Shown: one piece after another, positions 27,401-35,987 of the stretch
Position numbering within the stretch: the stretch's first letter is position 1
How the letters are laid out: every line of letters starts with the position of its first letter
The notes under the pieces: model-generated
What the model saw: the letters and a program-made list of their open reading frames with translations, nothing else
The model's database searches: none
What the model was told of the DNA's origin: nothing
Assembly (NCBI RefSeq): GCF_002366715.1
Contig: NZ_DFBS01000011.1
Span: forward strand, 73,110 to 137,109
Direction of reading: 5' to 3'
Origin: Halomonas sp. UBA3074
GTDB lineage: Bacteria > Pseudomonadota > Gammaproteobacteria > Pseudomonadales > Halomonadaceae
Length of the DNA: 64,000 nt
Translations under genes and position numbers: made by a program

Positions 27401-28084
27401 ATGCCAACAAAAAATACGTACTGCCGCCTTTCCAATACAATGCTCACTCTCTGCCCTGGCTCGCTGATATTGCTGGCGATGCTTGTGTTTAGTCTTACCG
27501 CTAACGCCGCTCAGATAACAGTGCTCGACAGCGATGGCTTACCGTTAAAGGATGCCGTCATTGAGGTTTACTATGACGCCGAGACAAGCCCACCTGAACA
27601 AGAGAATATCTATCAACGCAACGCTGCCTTTCATCCCAAAGTACTAACGGTACCGACCGGCAGCTATGTGGCCTTTCCCAATCAAGACACGACTCGCCAT
27701 CACGTTTACTCTTTCTCACCCGCTAAAACGTTTGATTTAAATCTTTACTTACAGGAAACGCCCCCGCCCGTGCATTTCGACCAGGCGGGCGTTGTCGTGT
27801 TGGGCTGCAATATTCATGATCACATGCAGGCGTTTATCGTGGTCAGCGATGCCCCCTACGCAGCGACCACCGGCGCAGAAGGCATGTTGGCCTTGCCCAC
27901 GCTACCGCCTGGCCAGCACCGCTTGCGTATTTGGCATCCCCGCCTCGATAACAATCAAGAAATCTGGTGGGAAGGCGATATTAACAATGCTGACCAGTTA
28001 GAAGTCAGGCTAGAACTGAATGCGCTGCCACCACCGGCGCGAAACCTGTCCCCCCTTCAGCAACGGTTCCGGGATGCCAGCTAA
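27401..28084 (+). CDS. Periplasmic cupredoxin-like protein (methylamine-utilisation type)
   Basis: A 227-residue exported protein; the signal peptide ends near LVFSLTANA. A beta-sandwich domain follows with likely type-1 copper ligands: His100/His101 in DTTRHHVYSF and the GCNIHDHM motif (Cys136, His139, Met142). Such proteins are often labelled methylamine utilisation protein but usually lie outside mau loci, as here. The C-terminal part (LPTLPPGQHRLRIWHPR) looks like a carboxypeptidase-regulatory-like fold. It is the first gene of a plus-strand run (27401-31865) divergent from the Tat-repeat gene, with shared promoters in the 209-base gap. An electron-carrier or copper-binding role is inferred. 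Confidence 0.75.
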   Translation: MPTKNTYCRLSNTMLTLCPGSLILLAMLVFSLTANAAQITVLDSDGLPLKDAVIEVYYDAETSPPEQENIYQRNAAFHPKVLTVPTGSYVAFPNQDTTRHHVYSFSPAKTFDLNLYLQETPPPVHFDQAGVVVLGCNIHDHMQAFIVVSDAPYAATTGAEGMLALPTLPPGQHRLRIWHPRLDNNQEIWWEGDINNADQLEVRLELNALPPPARNLSPLQQRFRDAS

Positions 28085-28133
28085 ACACACAGCATGGCTA
28101 TAGGATGTTGATCCGTTTTTTATTGAGGTCGCT

Positions 28134-30503
28134 ATGCGCTTTCAAACGCGCCTGATGCTAGTACTGCTTACGGTAGTGATTCTCTCGCAATTGGCGACCG
28201 GGTTGGCCTTTTTGCGCGCGACCCAAAACGATGTCATTGCCAAAGGCTCCCAACGGTTAGAGGTGGGATCCAACGTATTACAGCAAATGCTGGATATACG
28301 CGGCGAACAGTTGAGCGATAACGTTTCCATCCTCGCCGATGATTTTGGCTTTAAGAGTGCCGTTTCGACTCAGGATACGGAGACCCTCTACTCCGTGCTG
28401 GCCAATCATGGCGACCGAGCCAAGGCTGATATCGTCTTACTCAGCGGCCTGGATGGGCATATTTTGGCTAGCAGCCACCACGCGCAAAATAGTCCCATGC
28501 CCTTTCCCCAGCTATTCGAGCGAGCCCGCCAAGAAGGCGAAGCGGTGAGCGTGGTCATCGCTGAGGGGAAACCGTATGAATTTGCCCTGCTACCCGTGCG
28601 CGCACCTAACCTGATTGGCTGGGTGGGCATGGGTTTTTTAATCAATGAGGCGGTCACGGAAGAGATCAATGCGCTAACGGGGCTTGATATTAGCGTGGTC
28701 AACTATCGCCATGATGGTGACATCAGCTACCTCGCCAGTTCTCACCAAGAACAGCTGGCCATGCAATTAATGCGGGGGAATGGCGATGAGCTGTTGAAGG
28801 GGGATTATCTGTCGGGCAGCCAAATGACCCCGGATGCAGAGTATCTCTCCTATGCCAGCCTGCTTTACGCCGATGATGCCAATCAAACCTATGCGCTGCT
28901 GCAACTTTCCCGCAATGACCTCCTGGGGGCCTATCGCTCATTACAGTGGCAGCTACTTGCTATCATTGCATTGATTGTGGTGTTTACCATTTTGGTTGCC
29001 ATGTGGAGTGCGCGAAGCATGAGCAAGCCACTGATATTACTGGCGAAAGCGGCGCAGCGCATTGGTCGTGGAGAGCGCTTCACCGAGATACCGGTCGGTA
29101 CAGGGCGCAGTGAAACCGGGCTGCTGGCGTCTACCCTAATGGCCATGCAGGAAGGCATCGCTCAGCGCGAAGCAACGCTGCATCATCAATCTCGCCACGA
29201 CATGCTCACCGACCTCCCCAATCGCATAAGCGCACAGGAGGATGTGGACCTTTTAATCAAACGCGGCGACCCGTTTACCCTGTTGCGCATCGCGATTAAC
29301 AACTTTCGTGACATTAACGACACCTTTGGCTATGCGCTGGGGGACCACATGCTGGTCACACTCGCCAAGCGCTTGCAGCATTTGGATGACACGGAGAGCA
29401 CTGCCTACCGGCTGGATGGCGACGAACTACTGCTGCTCGTCAAACAATCGAGAAGCGACTTTGCCTGGCGTACCCGGCTGTTCACTACGCTACATCACCC
29501 GATCGATCTCGATAAATCCCCCATTACGCCGTCCCTTTCCGCCGGTGAAACCAACTACCCCGAGCATGGTGACAGCCCACAATTGCTATTGCGCCGTTCG
29601 GATATCGCCCTGGACATGGCGCGTCGTCACCGGCACTCACACCAGCGCTATTTAGAGGGTCAGGATGAGCACCACTTGCGTCAACTCACCTTGATTCGGG
29701 ATCTCCAGGACGCGGTGGGCAACGGTGAACTGTGGATGGCCTATCAGCCCAAAGTAGACACCCGTAACGGCCGTGTCGATCAGTGCGAAGCGTTGATGCG
29801 CTGGCGTCACCCATCGCTGGGTTTTGTACCACCCGATGAGTTCATTAGCTTGGCCGAGCGTTCGGGAAGTATCAGCATGCTTAGCCACTGGATGTTAGCC
29901 AATGTTTGCGCTCAGCTGCATACCTGGCAGCAACGGGGGTATCACTTATCGGTGGCCGTTAACCTTTCCGCCAGTGACGTGGTGGATCGGCAACTAGCCG
30001 CTTACGTCGCCAGCTTACTGGAACGCTATCGCCTGACACCTGCCCGGCTGAGTATCGAAGTCACTGAAAGTGCTGTGATGCAGGATGTCGATGCCGCGAT
30101 GGAAACGCTAATGGAACTCAACCAATTAGGGCTGCGCATTGCCATCGATGACTACGGCACAGGCTACTCTTCTTTGGCGCAAATCAAACGCCTGCCCGTG
30201 GATGAACTCAAGATCGATAAGTCATTCGTGTTGGCCATCGACTCTCAAAAAGACGACTTAACCATTGTCAGCTCGACCATCGAGATGGGTCACAGTTTAG
30301 GCCTGCGCTTAGTGGCCGAAGGCGTCGAGAATCGCGCCAGCGCCGAGCTATTAAGCAAGCTTGGCTGTGACTATCTGCAAGGGTATTGGATTGCTAAACC
30401 GATGCCTGCTGATGACATCCCCGCGTGGTTGGATAATTTTACGACGCTGTCACTGCCCCATCCTATGTCGTCCATCATAAAGACCCTGCAGAGAAAGCCA
30501 TGA
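28134..30503 (+). CDS. Membrane sensor with degenerate GGDEF and intact EAL domain
   Basis: A 789-residue inner-membrane signalling protein. Order: helix 1 (7-27), periplasmic sensor (about 28-270, Cache-like by size), helix 2 (272-292), HAMP-like linker, GGDEF domain (about 350-510), EAL domain (about 525-775). The GGDEF signature reads RLDGDELLL, so the first Gly is Asp and the final Phe is Leu; diguanylate cyclase activity is unlikely. The EAL part keeps EALMRW, AVNLSASD, EVTES and DDYGTGYSSL, consistent with an active c-di-GMP phosphodiesterase. It follows the cupredoxin gene by 49 bases and overlaps the next gene by 4, so they form one operon. Confidence 0.88.
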   Translation: MRFQTRLMLVLLTVVILSQLATGLAFLRATQNDVIAKGSQRLEVGSNVLQQMLDIRGEQLSDNVSILADDFGFKSAVSTQDTETLYSVLANHGDRAKADIVLLSGLDGHILASSHHAQNSPMPFPQLFERARQEGEAVSVVIAEGKPYEFALLPVRAPNLIGWVGMGFLINEAVTEEINALTGLDISVVNYRHDGDISYLASSHQEQLAMQLMRGNGDELLKGDYLSGSQMTPDAEYLSYASLLYADDANQTYALLQLSRNDLLGAYRSLQWQLLAIIALIVVFTILVAMWSARSMSKPLILLAKAAQRIGRGERFTEIPVGTGRSETGLLASTLMAMQEGIAQREATLHHQSRHDMLTDLPNRISAQEDVDLLIKRGDPFTLLRIAINNFRDINDTFGYALGDHMLVTLAKRLQHLDDTESTAYRLDGDELLLLVKQSRSDFAWRTRLFTTLHHPIDLDKSPITPSLSAGETNYPEHGDSPQLLLRRSDIALDMARRHRHSHQRYLEGQDEHHLRQLTLIRDLQDAVGNGELWMAYQPKVDTRNGRVDQCEALMRWRHPSLGFVPPDEFISLAERSGSISMLSHWMLANVCAQLHTWQQRGYHLSVAVNLSASDVVDRQLAAYVASLLERYRLTPARLSIEVTESAVMQDVDAAMETLMELNQLGLRIAIDDYGTGYSSLAQIKRLPVDELKIDKSFVLAIDSQKDDLTIVSSTIEMGHSLGLRLVAEGVENRASAELLSKLGCDYLQGYWIAKPMPADDIPAWLDNFTTLSLPHPMSSIIKTLQRKP

Positions 30504-31378
30504 AGTCATTGCTACCCGTTTTTTCATCGTCCCGCTCGCTTTTGCGGCCTTCCCTTTGCGGCTGCCTAGCGATCGGTTTAGCACTTACTGCCGATTCTTC
30601 TTTTGCCGGTAGCCGCATTTTAGGCACGGGGGGAGTGAGTGCTATCGAAGGTGCGGCAGGCGGTGGCTTGTCGCCATGGGCCGTACTAACCAGCACGGCA
30701 AGCGAGCAGGAAGTGGGCGCTACCGCGTCTGCCACGCGCGCCTGGGTAGATGACTATCGGCTAACCGTCACCGGCGCTAGCCTGAATGTTTATGATCGAG
30801 TCGAGCTTTCTGTGGCACGTCAAACGCTGGATTTAGAAACGCTGGGGGGCGAGCTGGACCAAGATATTTATGGCGCTAAAGTACGCCTATGGGGCGATGT
30901 GCTTTACCACCCTTGGGGAATCTGGAGCATGGGGGTACAGCATAAACGGCTCGTGGATGGCGCCACCCCCACTGCGCTTGGCGCCAGCGACACAAACGGC
31001 ACCGATGTCTATCTTAGCGCGAGTAAACTGCTGTTCAGCGCAGTAGCGGGCCGCAATGTACTGCTCAACGCCACCTTCCGTAATACCGATGCCAACCAAG
31101 GCGGCCTACTCGGCTTCGGGGGCGATCAGGGTAACCGCACCTGGGTCGCGGAAGGGAGCGTGGGGGTATTTATCACCCCTCAATGGGTGGTGGGGGCCGA
31201 GTATCGTCAGAAACCCGATAATCTAAGCGTGGCCAAAGAGGACGATTGGCAGAGTCTCTACAGTGCCTATTTTTTCAATAAGCATCTATCGCTAACGGGC
31301 GCATGGCTCGATTTAGGCGATATCGCTGGCCTACCCTCTCAGCGCGGTGGCTATCTCTCTCTTCAAGCAGCTTACTAA
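30500..31378 (+). CDS. DUF3034-type outer-membrane-like protein
   Basis: A 292-residue exported protein with a signal peptide (about 1-37, ending SSFAGS). The mature part begins RILGTGGVSAIEGAAGGGLS and continues as alternating strands rich in Gly, Trp and Tyr, ending in an aromatic residue (LQAAY) like a small outer-membrane beta-barrel. It matches what I know of DUF3034, which often accompanies the cupredoxin-like and EAL genes seen here. Its function is unknown. It overlaps the EAL gene by 4 bases (ATGA). Confidence 0.75.
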   Translation: MKSLLPVFSSSRSLLRPSLCGCLAIGLALTADSSFAGSRILGTGGVSAIEGAAGGGLSPWAVLTSTASEQEVGATASATRAWVDDYRLTVTGASLNVYDRVELSVARQTLDLETLGGELDQDIYGAKVRLWGDVLYHPWGIWSMGVQHKRLVDGATPTALGASDTNGTDVYLSASKLLFSAVAGRNVLLNATFRNTDANQGGLLGFGGDQGNRTWVAEGSVGVFITPQWVVGAEYRQKPDNLSVAKEDDWQSLYSAYFFNKHLSLTGAWLDLGDIAGLPSQRGGYLSLQAAY

Positions 31379-31388
31379 GTGGAACGCT

Positions 31389-31865
31389 ATGATCATTCAG
31401 CCACGAAGCACCTCTTCACGCCGCTCGTTAATAGCGCTCTTGTTTGCCGTGGTGTCGTTGACACTGATGGGCTGCGCGCATCAATCGACTGCACTGACGA
31501 CGACCTCCGCACCACTCTATGAACGCTTGGGTGGCGCAACGACCATCGATGCGGTGGTCGAAAACTTCCTCTACCGAATCGCCGATGACGACGATATGGT
31601 GGGCTTTTTTGCTAACACCAACATCGACTTTTTTGCCCAATCACTGGCCAGCCAATTATGCGATGTCAGCGACGGCCCGTGTCGTTATGAAGGCCCACCG
31701 ATGGATCGTGCCCACCAAAACATGGGGTTGACGGATGTTCACTTTAATCGATTAGTGGAACACCTTGACGCCGCGATGGAAGAGGAAGGGATTGCCTTGG
31801 GAAATCGCAATGAATTACTGGGCAGGCTGGCGCCTATGTACGCCGACGTCATGCGTCTTCAGTAA
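31389..31865 (+). CDS. Lipoprotein group I truncated haemoglobin
   Basis: A 158-residue protein with a lipobox (LTLMGCAHQ, Cys29) in front of a group I truncated globin: LYERLGGATTIDAVVENFLY at the N-terminus, then PCRYEGPPMDRAHQNMGLTD, where His in the MxxAH motif is the proximal haem ligand. Most truncated globins are cytoplasmic; this one should be anchored in the cell envelope. The start at 31389 follows GTGGAACGCT, the same leader found before the cupredoxin gene; an upstream ATG lies in the overlapping DUF3034 frame. A role in NO or O2 chemistry is plausible but not shown. It overlaps the convergent cyclase gene by 17 bases. Confidence 0.82.
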   Translation: MIIQPRSTSSRRSLIALLFAVVSLTLMGCAHQSTALTTTSAPLYERLGGATTIDAVVENFLYRIADDDDMVGFFANTNIDFFAQSLASQLCDVSDGPCRYEGPPMDRAHQNMGLTDVHFNRLVEHLDAAMEEEGIALGNRNELLGRLAPMYADVMRLQ

Positions 31866-32997
31866 CCTGCCAGCCATCCCTACCGACCGCTTTCACTCGG
31901 TAGAGGGCTTTATCCGCGGCTTCGTAGGCGTGGGCAAAGGAGCGCTCATCTGCCGTAAAACAGCTGGCTCCGACACTTAACGTGACGCTCTTTTTATCGG
32001 GGTGAGCAGAGTGGGCGAAGTCAGCCTCACGCACCCCTTCGATGAGTTGTCGGCAGTAGCGTTTGAGCGTTTCAACGTCTGGGCAGTGGAGCAGCGCCGC
32101 GAACTCATCGCCGCCTAAGCGGTAGAGCTGCGCTTCCTGCTGGAGTGTTTGGCTAATCAAGGTGGCCAACTGGCGTAACAGTGTATCGCCCTGGGGGTGG
32201 CCATAAGCGTCGTTGTACTGTTTGAAAAAATCGATATCGATCATCACCAACCCTAACTTCTGATGCTGGTGGCTCATCACATCCTGATGCAAGGCACTGC
32301 GATTGCCGATCCCGGTCAGCGGGTCCCGCATGGCGCGCTGCATCCACTCAAAAGTCTCTTGGGTCGCCCGATCCGTGCGGCGTAGCTGGCGCTCATGCAG
32401 CCACCAAAAGACTAGCCCCATGATAAAAATCAGCAGGCTAGAGTAGGTCAGCACTAAATTATGCTGCCGGGTACTCTCAGAAAAATTATTAATCGCCTCA
32501 CCACGTTGATCTAACTGATGCATCTCAATACGCGTTAAGCACTCGATAGGAGCAAACAACTCCTCGACGGCAGCGACACGATCAATTTCGCTCATTTCCA
32601 GCCATGCCACCAAGCGGTTTAAATCCATCAGGCTTGGCTCGGTGCACTCGTATTGACGGCGGTAGACATAAATATCGAATAACCCATACGCCAGCTCGAT
32701 GTCGAGCATCGCGGCCTCGTAGGCGGCTTGCTCTGGCTGGTCATTTAAAAGTTCGACCTGGGCATCCTGCAAATAAACACGCGAGCGAGTGGCCAGCTGT
32801 TGGCCGGTCAAATTACCCGTTTGACTAAAGTAAGCCTGTATTTCGGGATAGACCCAGCGCGACTCATAAACAATCAGTACCATTAGCGCCAAAAAGCTCA
32901 TCAAACTCAATGACAGCCAAGTAACGTAACGGTGTTGGCGAGTAAAAGTGCGCGGCTGCAAGGAACGCCGCTCAGCAGACTTAGTCTTGGATGTCAC
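31849..32997 (-). CDS. Membrane-bound diguanylate cyclase
   Basis: A 382-residue protein: helix 1 near residues 25-45, periplasmic helical region of about 135 residues, helix 2 (YSSLLIFIMGLVFWWL), then a GGDEF domain with DPLTGIGNR, VMIDIDFFKQYNDAYGH and an intact RLGGDEFAAL. Cyclase activity is therefore predicted. I start at GTG 32997: it overlaps the previous gene's TGA (GTGA) and has GAGGCGA upstream; the frame also allows ATG 33033. The pairing with a predicted phosphodiesterase encoded convergently suggests opposing c-di-GMP control in one locus. Confidence 0.87.
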   Translation of the reverse strand: MTSKTKSAERRSLQPRTFTRQHRYVTWLSLSLMSFLALMVLIVYESRWVYPEIQAYFSQTGNLTGQQLATRSRVYLQDAQVELLNDQPEQAAYEAAMLDIELAYGLFDIYVYRRQYECTEPSLMDLNRLVAWLEMSEIDRVAAVEELFAPIECLTRIEMHQLDQRGEAINNFSESTRQHNLVLTYSSLLIFIMGLVFWWLHERQLRRTDRATQETFEWMQRAMRDPLTGIGNRSALHQDVMSHQHQKLGLVMIDIDFFKQYNDAYGHPQGDTLLRQLATLISQTLQQEAQLYRLGGDEFAALLHCPDVETLKRYCRQLIEGVREADFAHSAHPDKKSVTLSVGASCFTADERSFAHAYEAADKALYRVKAVGRDGWQVTEDA

Positions 32998-33494
32998 CAC
33001 TTCGCCTCTATGCTTCGGATCATCCATATCCAATCATTAAAATCGCGCAAGTTATGTATATCACGTCCGCTATAGGCGCGTTCGACTAACCGTGCGGGCC
33101 CTCGGGTACGAATGGTTAATGGGTCGCCATCCTCGAAGGTTATTAAATACCAGTTGGGATCGTCCCACCCATCCAGCGTTACCTCGTAGTCATCCCAAGC
33201 GGTAAAGTGCAGGGCGGGGGGCACGGCGCCAAACTGATCGATCAAAAAGCGCCGAAACGACACTCCCTTCATCTCGACATCGCGCCCCTGATAAGGGTCG
33301 TAGAGGGTGAACGATGTGTCGGATATAGCGCGCAAGTCACTTAAGGGAATCTCTTGGATGACGTCGCCATTGATCAACTTGACAGTCTGCGCAAAGGCCG
33401 TCGAGGGAAGCGCAATAGCGAGAAACATCAGCCCACACGCCAACCAGTCTCGTGCTCTAACCCATCGGCTGCGCGGTAAGGCAAATGCATTCAT
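32994..33494 (-). CDS. Periplasmic molybdopterin-oxidoreductase-like protein
   Basis: A 166-residue exported protein (signal peptide ends STAFAQ) whose mature part resembles a small oxidoreductase molybdopterin-binding-like domain: EMKGVSFRRFLIDQFG, FTAWDDYEVTLDGWDDPNWY and a Trp-rich end. I see no clear cofactor Cys, so catalysis is doubtful and it may be a ligand-binding relative. The start at 33494 follows AGGAAACTTTGCC; the frame is open 28 codons further. It overlaps the cyclase start, so the two are translated together and it may be the cyclase's periplasmic input. Confidence 0.65.
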   Translation of the reverse strand: MNAFALPRSRWVRARDWLACGLMFLAIALPSTAFAQTVKLINGDVIQEIPLSDLRAISDTSFTLYDPYQGRDVEMKGVSFRRFLIDQFGAVPPALHFTAWDDYEVTLDGWDDPNWYLITFEDGDPLTIRTRGPARLVERAYSGRDIHNLRDFNDWIWMIRSIEAKW

Positions 33495-33618
33495 GGCAAA
33501 GTTTCCTGATGTGTTCGTTACTTCAACGAACTCTACCAGAGCATGCACGCTATTGCTCTTCAACGGACGCGATGTCATTCAACTCTCGGTGACTTAACGC
33601 CCGGTGATTCAATCACAT

Positions 33619-33645
33619 AAAAAAGCCAGCCCGTATTGGGCTGGC
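33619..33645 (-). terminator. Terminator of the 40-residue membrane protein gene
   Basis: GCCAGCCC (33625-33632) and GGGCTGGC (33638-33645) form a perfect 8-bp stem with a 5-base loop; the minus-strand reading runs into six Ts. Confidence 0.88.
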
Positions 33646-33708
33646 AACAGGAGGCTTACTAAGCACGCAAACCCCCTCCCCTGACGCGGTCAATGCGGAA
33701 CAGGTCGG

Positions 33709-33831
33709 CTATTTCTTGCGTTCATCTTTACGCAGATGATCGCGAATGACGAAGCCGACCCAGCCCACCATAAAAGCGATAACCAACGCGACGGTAGCCA
33801 AACCGAATACAACTGTGTCATCCCAATACAT
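33709..33831 (-). CDS. 40-residue single-pass membrane protein
   Basis: A short gene (40 codons plus stop) beginning MYWDDTVVFG, with one strong transmembrane helix (VVFGLATVALVIAFMVGWVGFV within residues 7-28) and a charged, basic cytoplasmic tail (RDHLRKDERKK). A GGGAGA ribosome site stands before the ATG and a good terminator lies 64 bases past the stop, so it is a complete transcription unit. I do not recognise the family; size and layout resemble small subunits that stabilise respiratory or transport complexes, but that is a guess. Confidence 0.75.
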   Translation of the reverse strand: MYWDDTVVFGLATVALVIAFMVGWVGFVIRDHLRKDERKK

Positions 33832-33973
33832 GGTGAATTCTCCCGCCGTGATGTATGCGCCCATAATAGCCACACAACGGCAGAAGAATGCTGACCTGGA
33901 TCAAGTTACGCGGGGCGAGGAAATGCGGCTGAGCAGAAAGTTGATGCGCGTCAATTTTTGCCGCCTAAAGCAC

Positions 33974-34492
33974 TTAAAGCACTTTGCGGTCTTCCACTTT
34001 ACTGTGCTCGGTGCCGGGCGGAAGCGGATGGCCTTTGGCCAGTTCTGCCCGGGTAGCGTCACGCACCTCTAAAATAGTGACTTGGTAGTTAAGCGTGCGC
34101 CCGGCAAGCGGATGGTTGGTATCCACGGTAACGCGATCACCATTGACTTCCAGCACGGTGACGATTTGTGGCCCGGCTTCACCTTCGGTTTGAAAGCGGC
34201 TACCGGGCACCAACTCAGCGTTACCAAAGGAGCCACGGCTGACTTCCTGAACCAAGGCCTCATTGCGCACACCATAGGCCTCGGCGGGCATCAATTGCAC
34301 GCTTAGCTCGGCGCCAGCAGTTTGGCCCGCCAACGCACTCTCTAACCCGGGGACAATATTGTCGTGGCCGTGCAAATACTCCAGCGGTTTATCGCGCGCC
34401 TGGGAATCATCCAGTACCTGCCTGCTGCCATCGTTTAGCACATCGCGAAGAACATAGTGCAGCGTAACGACCTGATGCGCCGTAATCGACAT
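33974..34492 (-). CDS. slyD: SlyD-type FKBP peptidyl-prolyl isomerase
   Basis: A 172-residue FKBP/SlyD protein. The isomerase core is split by the IF chaperone insert as in SlyD: VTLHYVLRD, then PLEYLHGHDNIVPGLESALA, insert about 65-125, then DTNHPLAGRTLNYQVTILEV. The long His-rich metal-binding tail of E. coli SlyD is absent; the C-terminus ends in a short polar tail, closer to the FkpB/SlyD-like group. A cytoplasmic folding factor. A GGAGAGGAG ribosome site precedes the start. Confidence 0.9.
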   Translation of the reverse strand: MSITAHQVVTLHYVLRDVLNDGSRQVLDDSQARDKPLEYLHGHDNIVPGLESALAGQTAGAELSVQLMPAEAYGVRNEALVQEVSRGSFGNAELVPGSRFQTEGEAGPQIVTVLEVNGDRVTVDTNHPLAGRTLNYQVTILEVRDATRAELAKGHPLPPGTEHSKVEDRKVL

Positions 34493-34589
34493 GGAAAACT
34501 CCTCTCCGGTAAGCTGTCGGCGTTGTGATAAAACATACCCTAGTTTACCACTTGGCCGTTGCTAACGTCTTTCCCAGGAGTAGCGCTTA

Positions 34590-35951
34590 ATGCCCAGCCC
34601 CACCCCCCAGCGCAGTTGGCTTGCTGCGCTGGCTGTTTATTGTCGTGCCCCGGTGATTACCATGCTGTTTTTGGGCTTTTCTGCTGGCCTGCCCTTTCTG
34701 CTGGTGTTCTCGACGCTTTCCGCTTGGCTGCGCAGTGATGGAGTGGAAGTGGCAGCTATCGGCTTTTTCGCGTGGATCGGCATGCTCTACTCCATCAAGT
34801 TCTTCTGGGCACCGGTCGTGGATCGGTTAGCGCTTCCGTTGATGACCCGCGTTTTTGGCCAGCGCCGCGGCTGGATGCTATTAGCGCAAGGGATGATAGC
34901 GGCCGGCCTGGTGGGGCTGGCCGGTTTAAGCCCGGTGGGGAACCTGGGGTGGGTCGCCGTGTTTGCGCTTTTGGTCGCGTTTGGCTCAGCCACCCAGGAT
35001 ATCGCCATTGACGCCTACCGCATTGAGTCCGCCGACGATGATGTCCAGGCTGCCATGGCCTCTACCTACATTATTGGCTACCGGGGAGGCCTGCTGGCCG
35101 CTGGCGCTGGGGCGCTGTATATCGCCGCCTCCGCGTCGTGGAACGTGGCGTATCTCAGCATGGCGGCGCTGATGGGCATTGGGGTGCTAACCGTGTTGAT
35201 TCGCCCTGAGCCCAAACGGGCCTCACTCTCTATTCAGCTGATTCACGAACCGCGCGTACGCGCTTTTATTCGCGCCAGCCGCGGCAAGCCTAAGATATTA
35301 CGCCGCCTGGGCGCCTGGAGCATTGGCGCGTTGGTCTGCCCGTTTACCGACTTCTTCAGCCGCTATGGGGTAAAAGCGCTGTGGATTTTGGTCTTTATTG
35401 CGGTGTTTAGAATCAGCGACTTGGCGATGGCCTCCATGGCAAACCCGCTCTATATAGATTTGGGGTTTTCACTGGCCGAGATTGCTAACGTGACCAATAT
35501 ATTTGGTATTGCGATGAGTATTACCGGGGGAATGCTAGGTGGGCTGTTTGTGGCGCGTTATGGCATTGGCCCTTTGCTGATTTTTGGAGCAGGGCTGGTC
35601 ATGCTCACTAACCTGCTGTTCGCCGCACTGGCCGTGGTAGGCAACCAACTGCCCATGCTGGTGGTCACGATTATTGGCGACAACCTCGCCAACGGCTTGG
35701 CCAGCGCCGTGTTTATCGCGTTTCTTTCCAGCCTGACGTCTCGGGCGTATACCGCTACACAGTACGCGCTGTTTTCGTCGCTAATGACGCTACCGGGAAA
35801 GTTTTTGAGCGGTTTTGGCGGGCTGGTGGTGACGGCCCAGGGCTACCCGAGCTTTTTTGTGATCGCCACGCTGCTGGGGCTACCGGCCATCCTATTGGCG
35901 GTTTGGATCAGCCGAGACAAGCAGCTAGTGCCTGCCCCTAAGCCACGTTAA
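34590..35951 (+). CDS. ampG: AmpG-type muropeptide permease (MFS)
   Basis: A 453-residue major facilitator with twelve or more hydrophobic segments. The start region (FLGFSAGLPFLLVFSTLSAW), WIGMLYSIKFFWAPVVDRL and FGSATQDIAIDAYRIE are typical of AmpG, the inner-membrane permease for GlcNAc-anhydroMurNAc peptides in murein recycling. A CCAGGAG ribosome site precedes ATG. It is divergent from slyD; the shared gap of about 100 bases holds both promoters. The stop codon sits in the loop of a small AGCCAC/GTGGCT hairpin. Confidence 0.88.
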   Translation: MPSPTPQRSWLAALAVYCRAPVITMLFLGFSAGLPFLLVFSTLSAWLRSDGVEVAAIGFFAWIGMLYSIKFFWAPVVDRLALPLMTRVFGQRRGWMLLAQGMIAAGLVGLAGLSPVGNLGWVAVFALLVAFGSATQDIAIDAYRIESADDDVQAAMASTYIIGYRGGLLAAGAGALYIAASASWNVAYLSMAALMGIGVLTVLIRPEPKRASLSIQLIHEPRVRAFIRASRGKPKILRRLGAWSIGALVCPFTDFFSRYGVKALWILVFIAVFRISDLAMASMANPLYIDLGFSLAEIANVTNIFGIAMSITGGMLGGLFVARYGIGPLLIFGAGLVMLTNLLFAALAVVGNQLPMLVVTIIGDNLANGLASAVFIAFLSSLTSRAYTATQYALFSSLMTLPGKFLSGFGGLVVTAQGYPSFFVIATLLGLPAILLAVWISRDKQLVPAPKPR

Positions 35952-35987
35952 GTGGCTAGGGACAAGTGTAAGTGCTAATCCTACCGG

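Noticed and set aside
27401..28084. Part of a methylamine dehydrogenase (mau) cluster
   Set aside because: No mau genes are nearby; only the cupredoxin-like domain matches the commonly used name.
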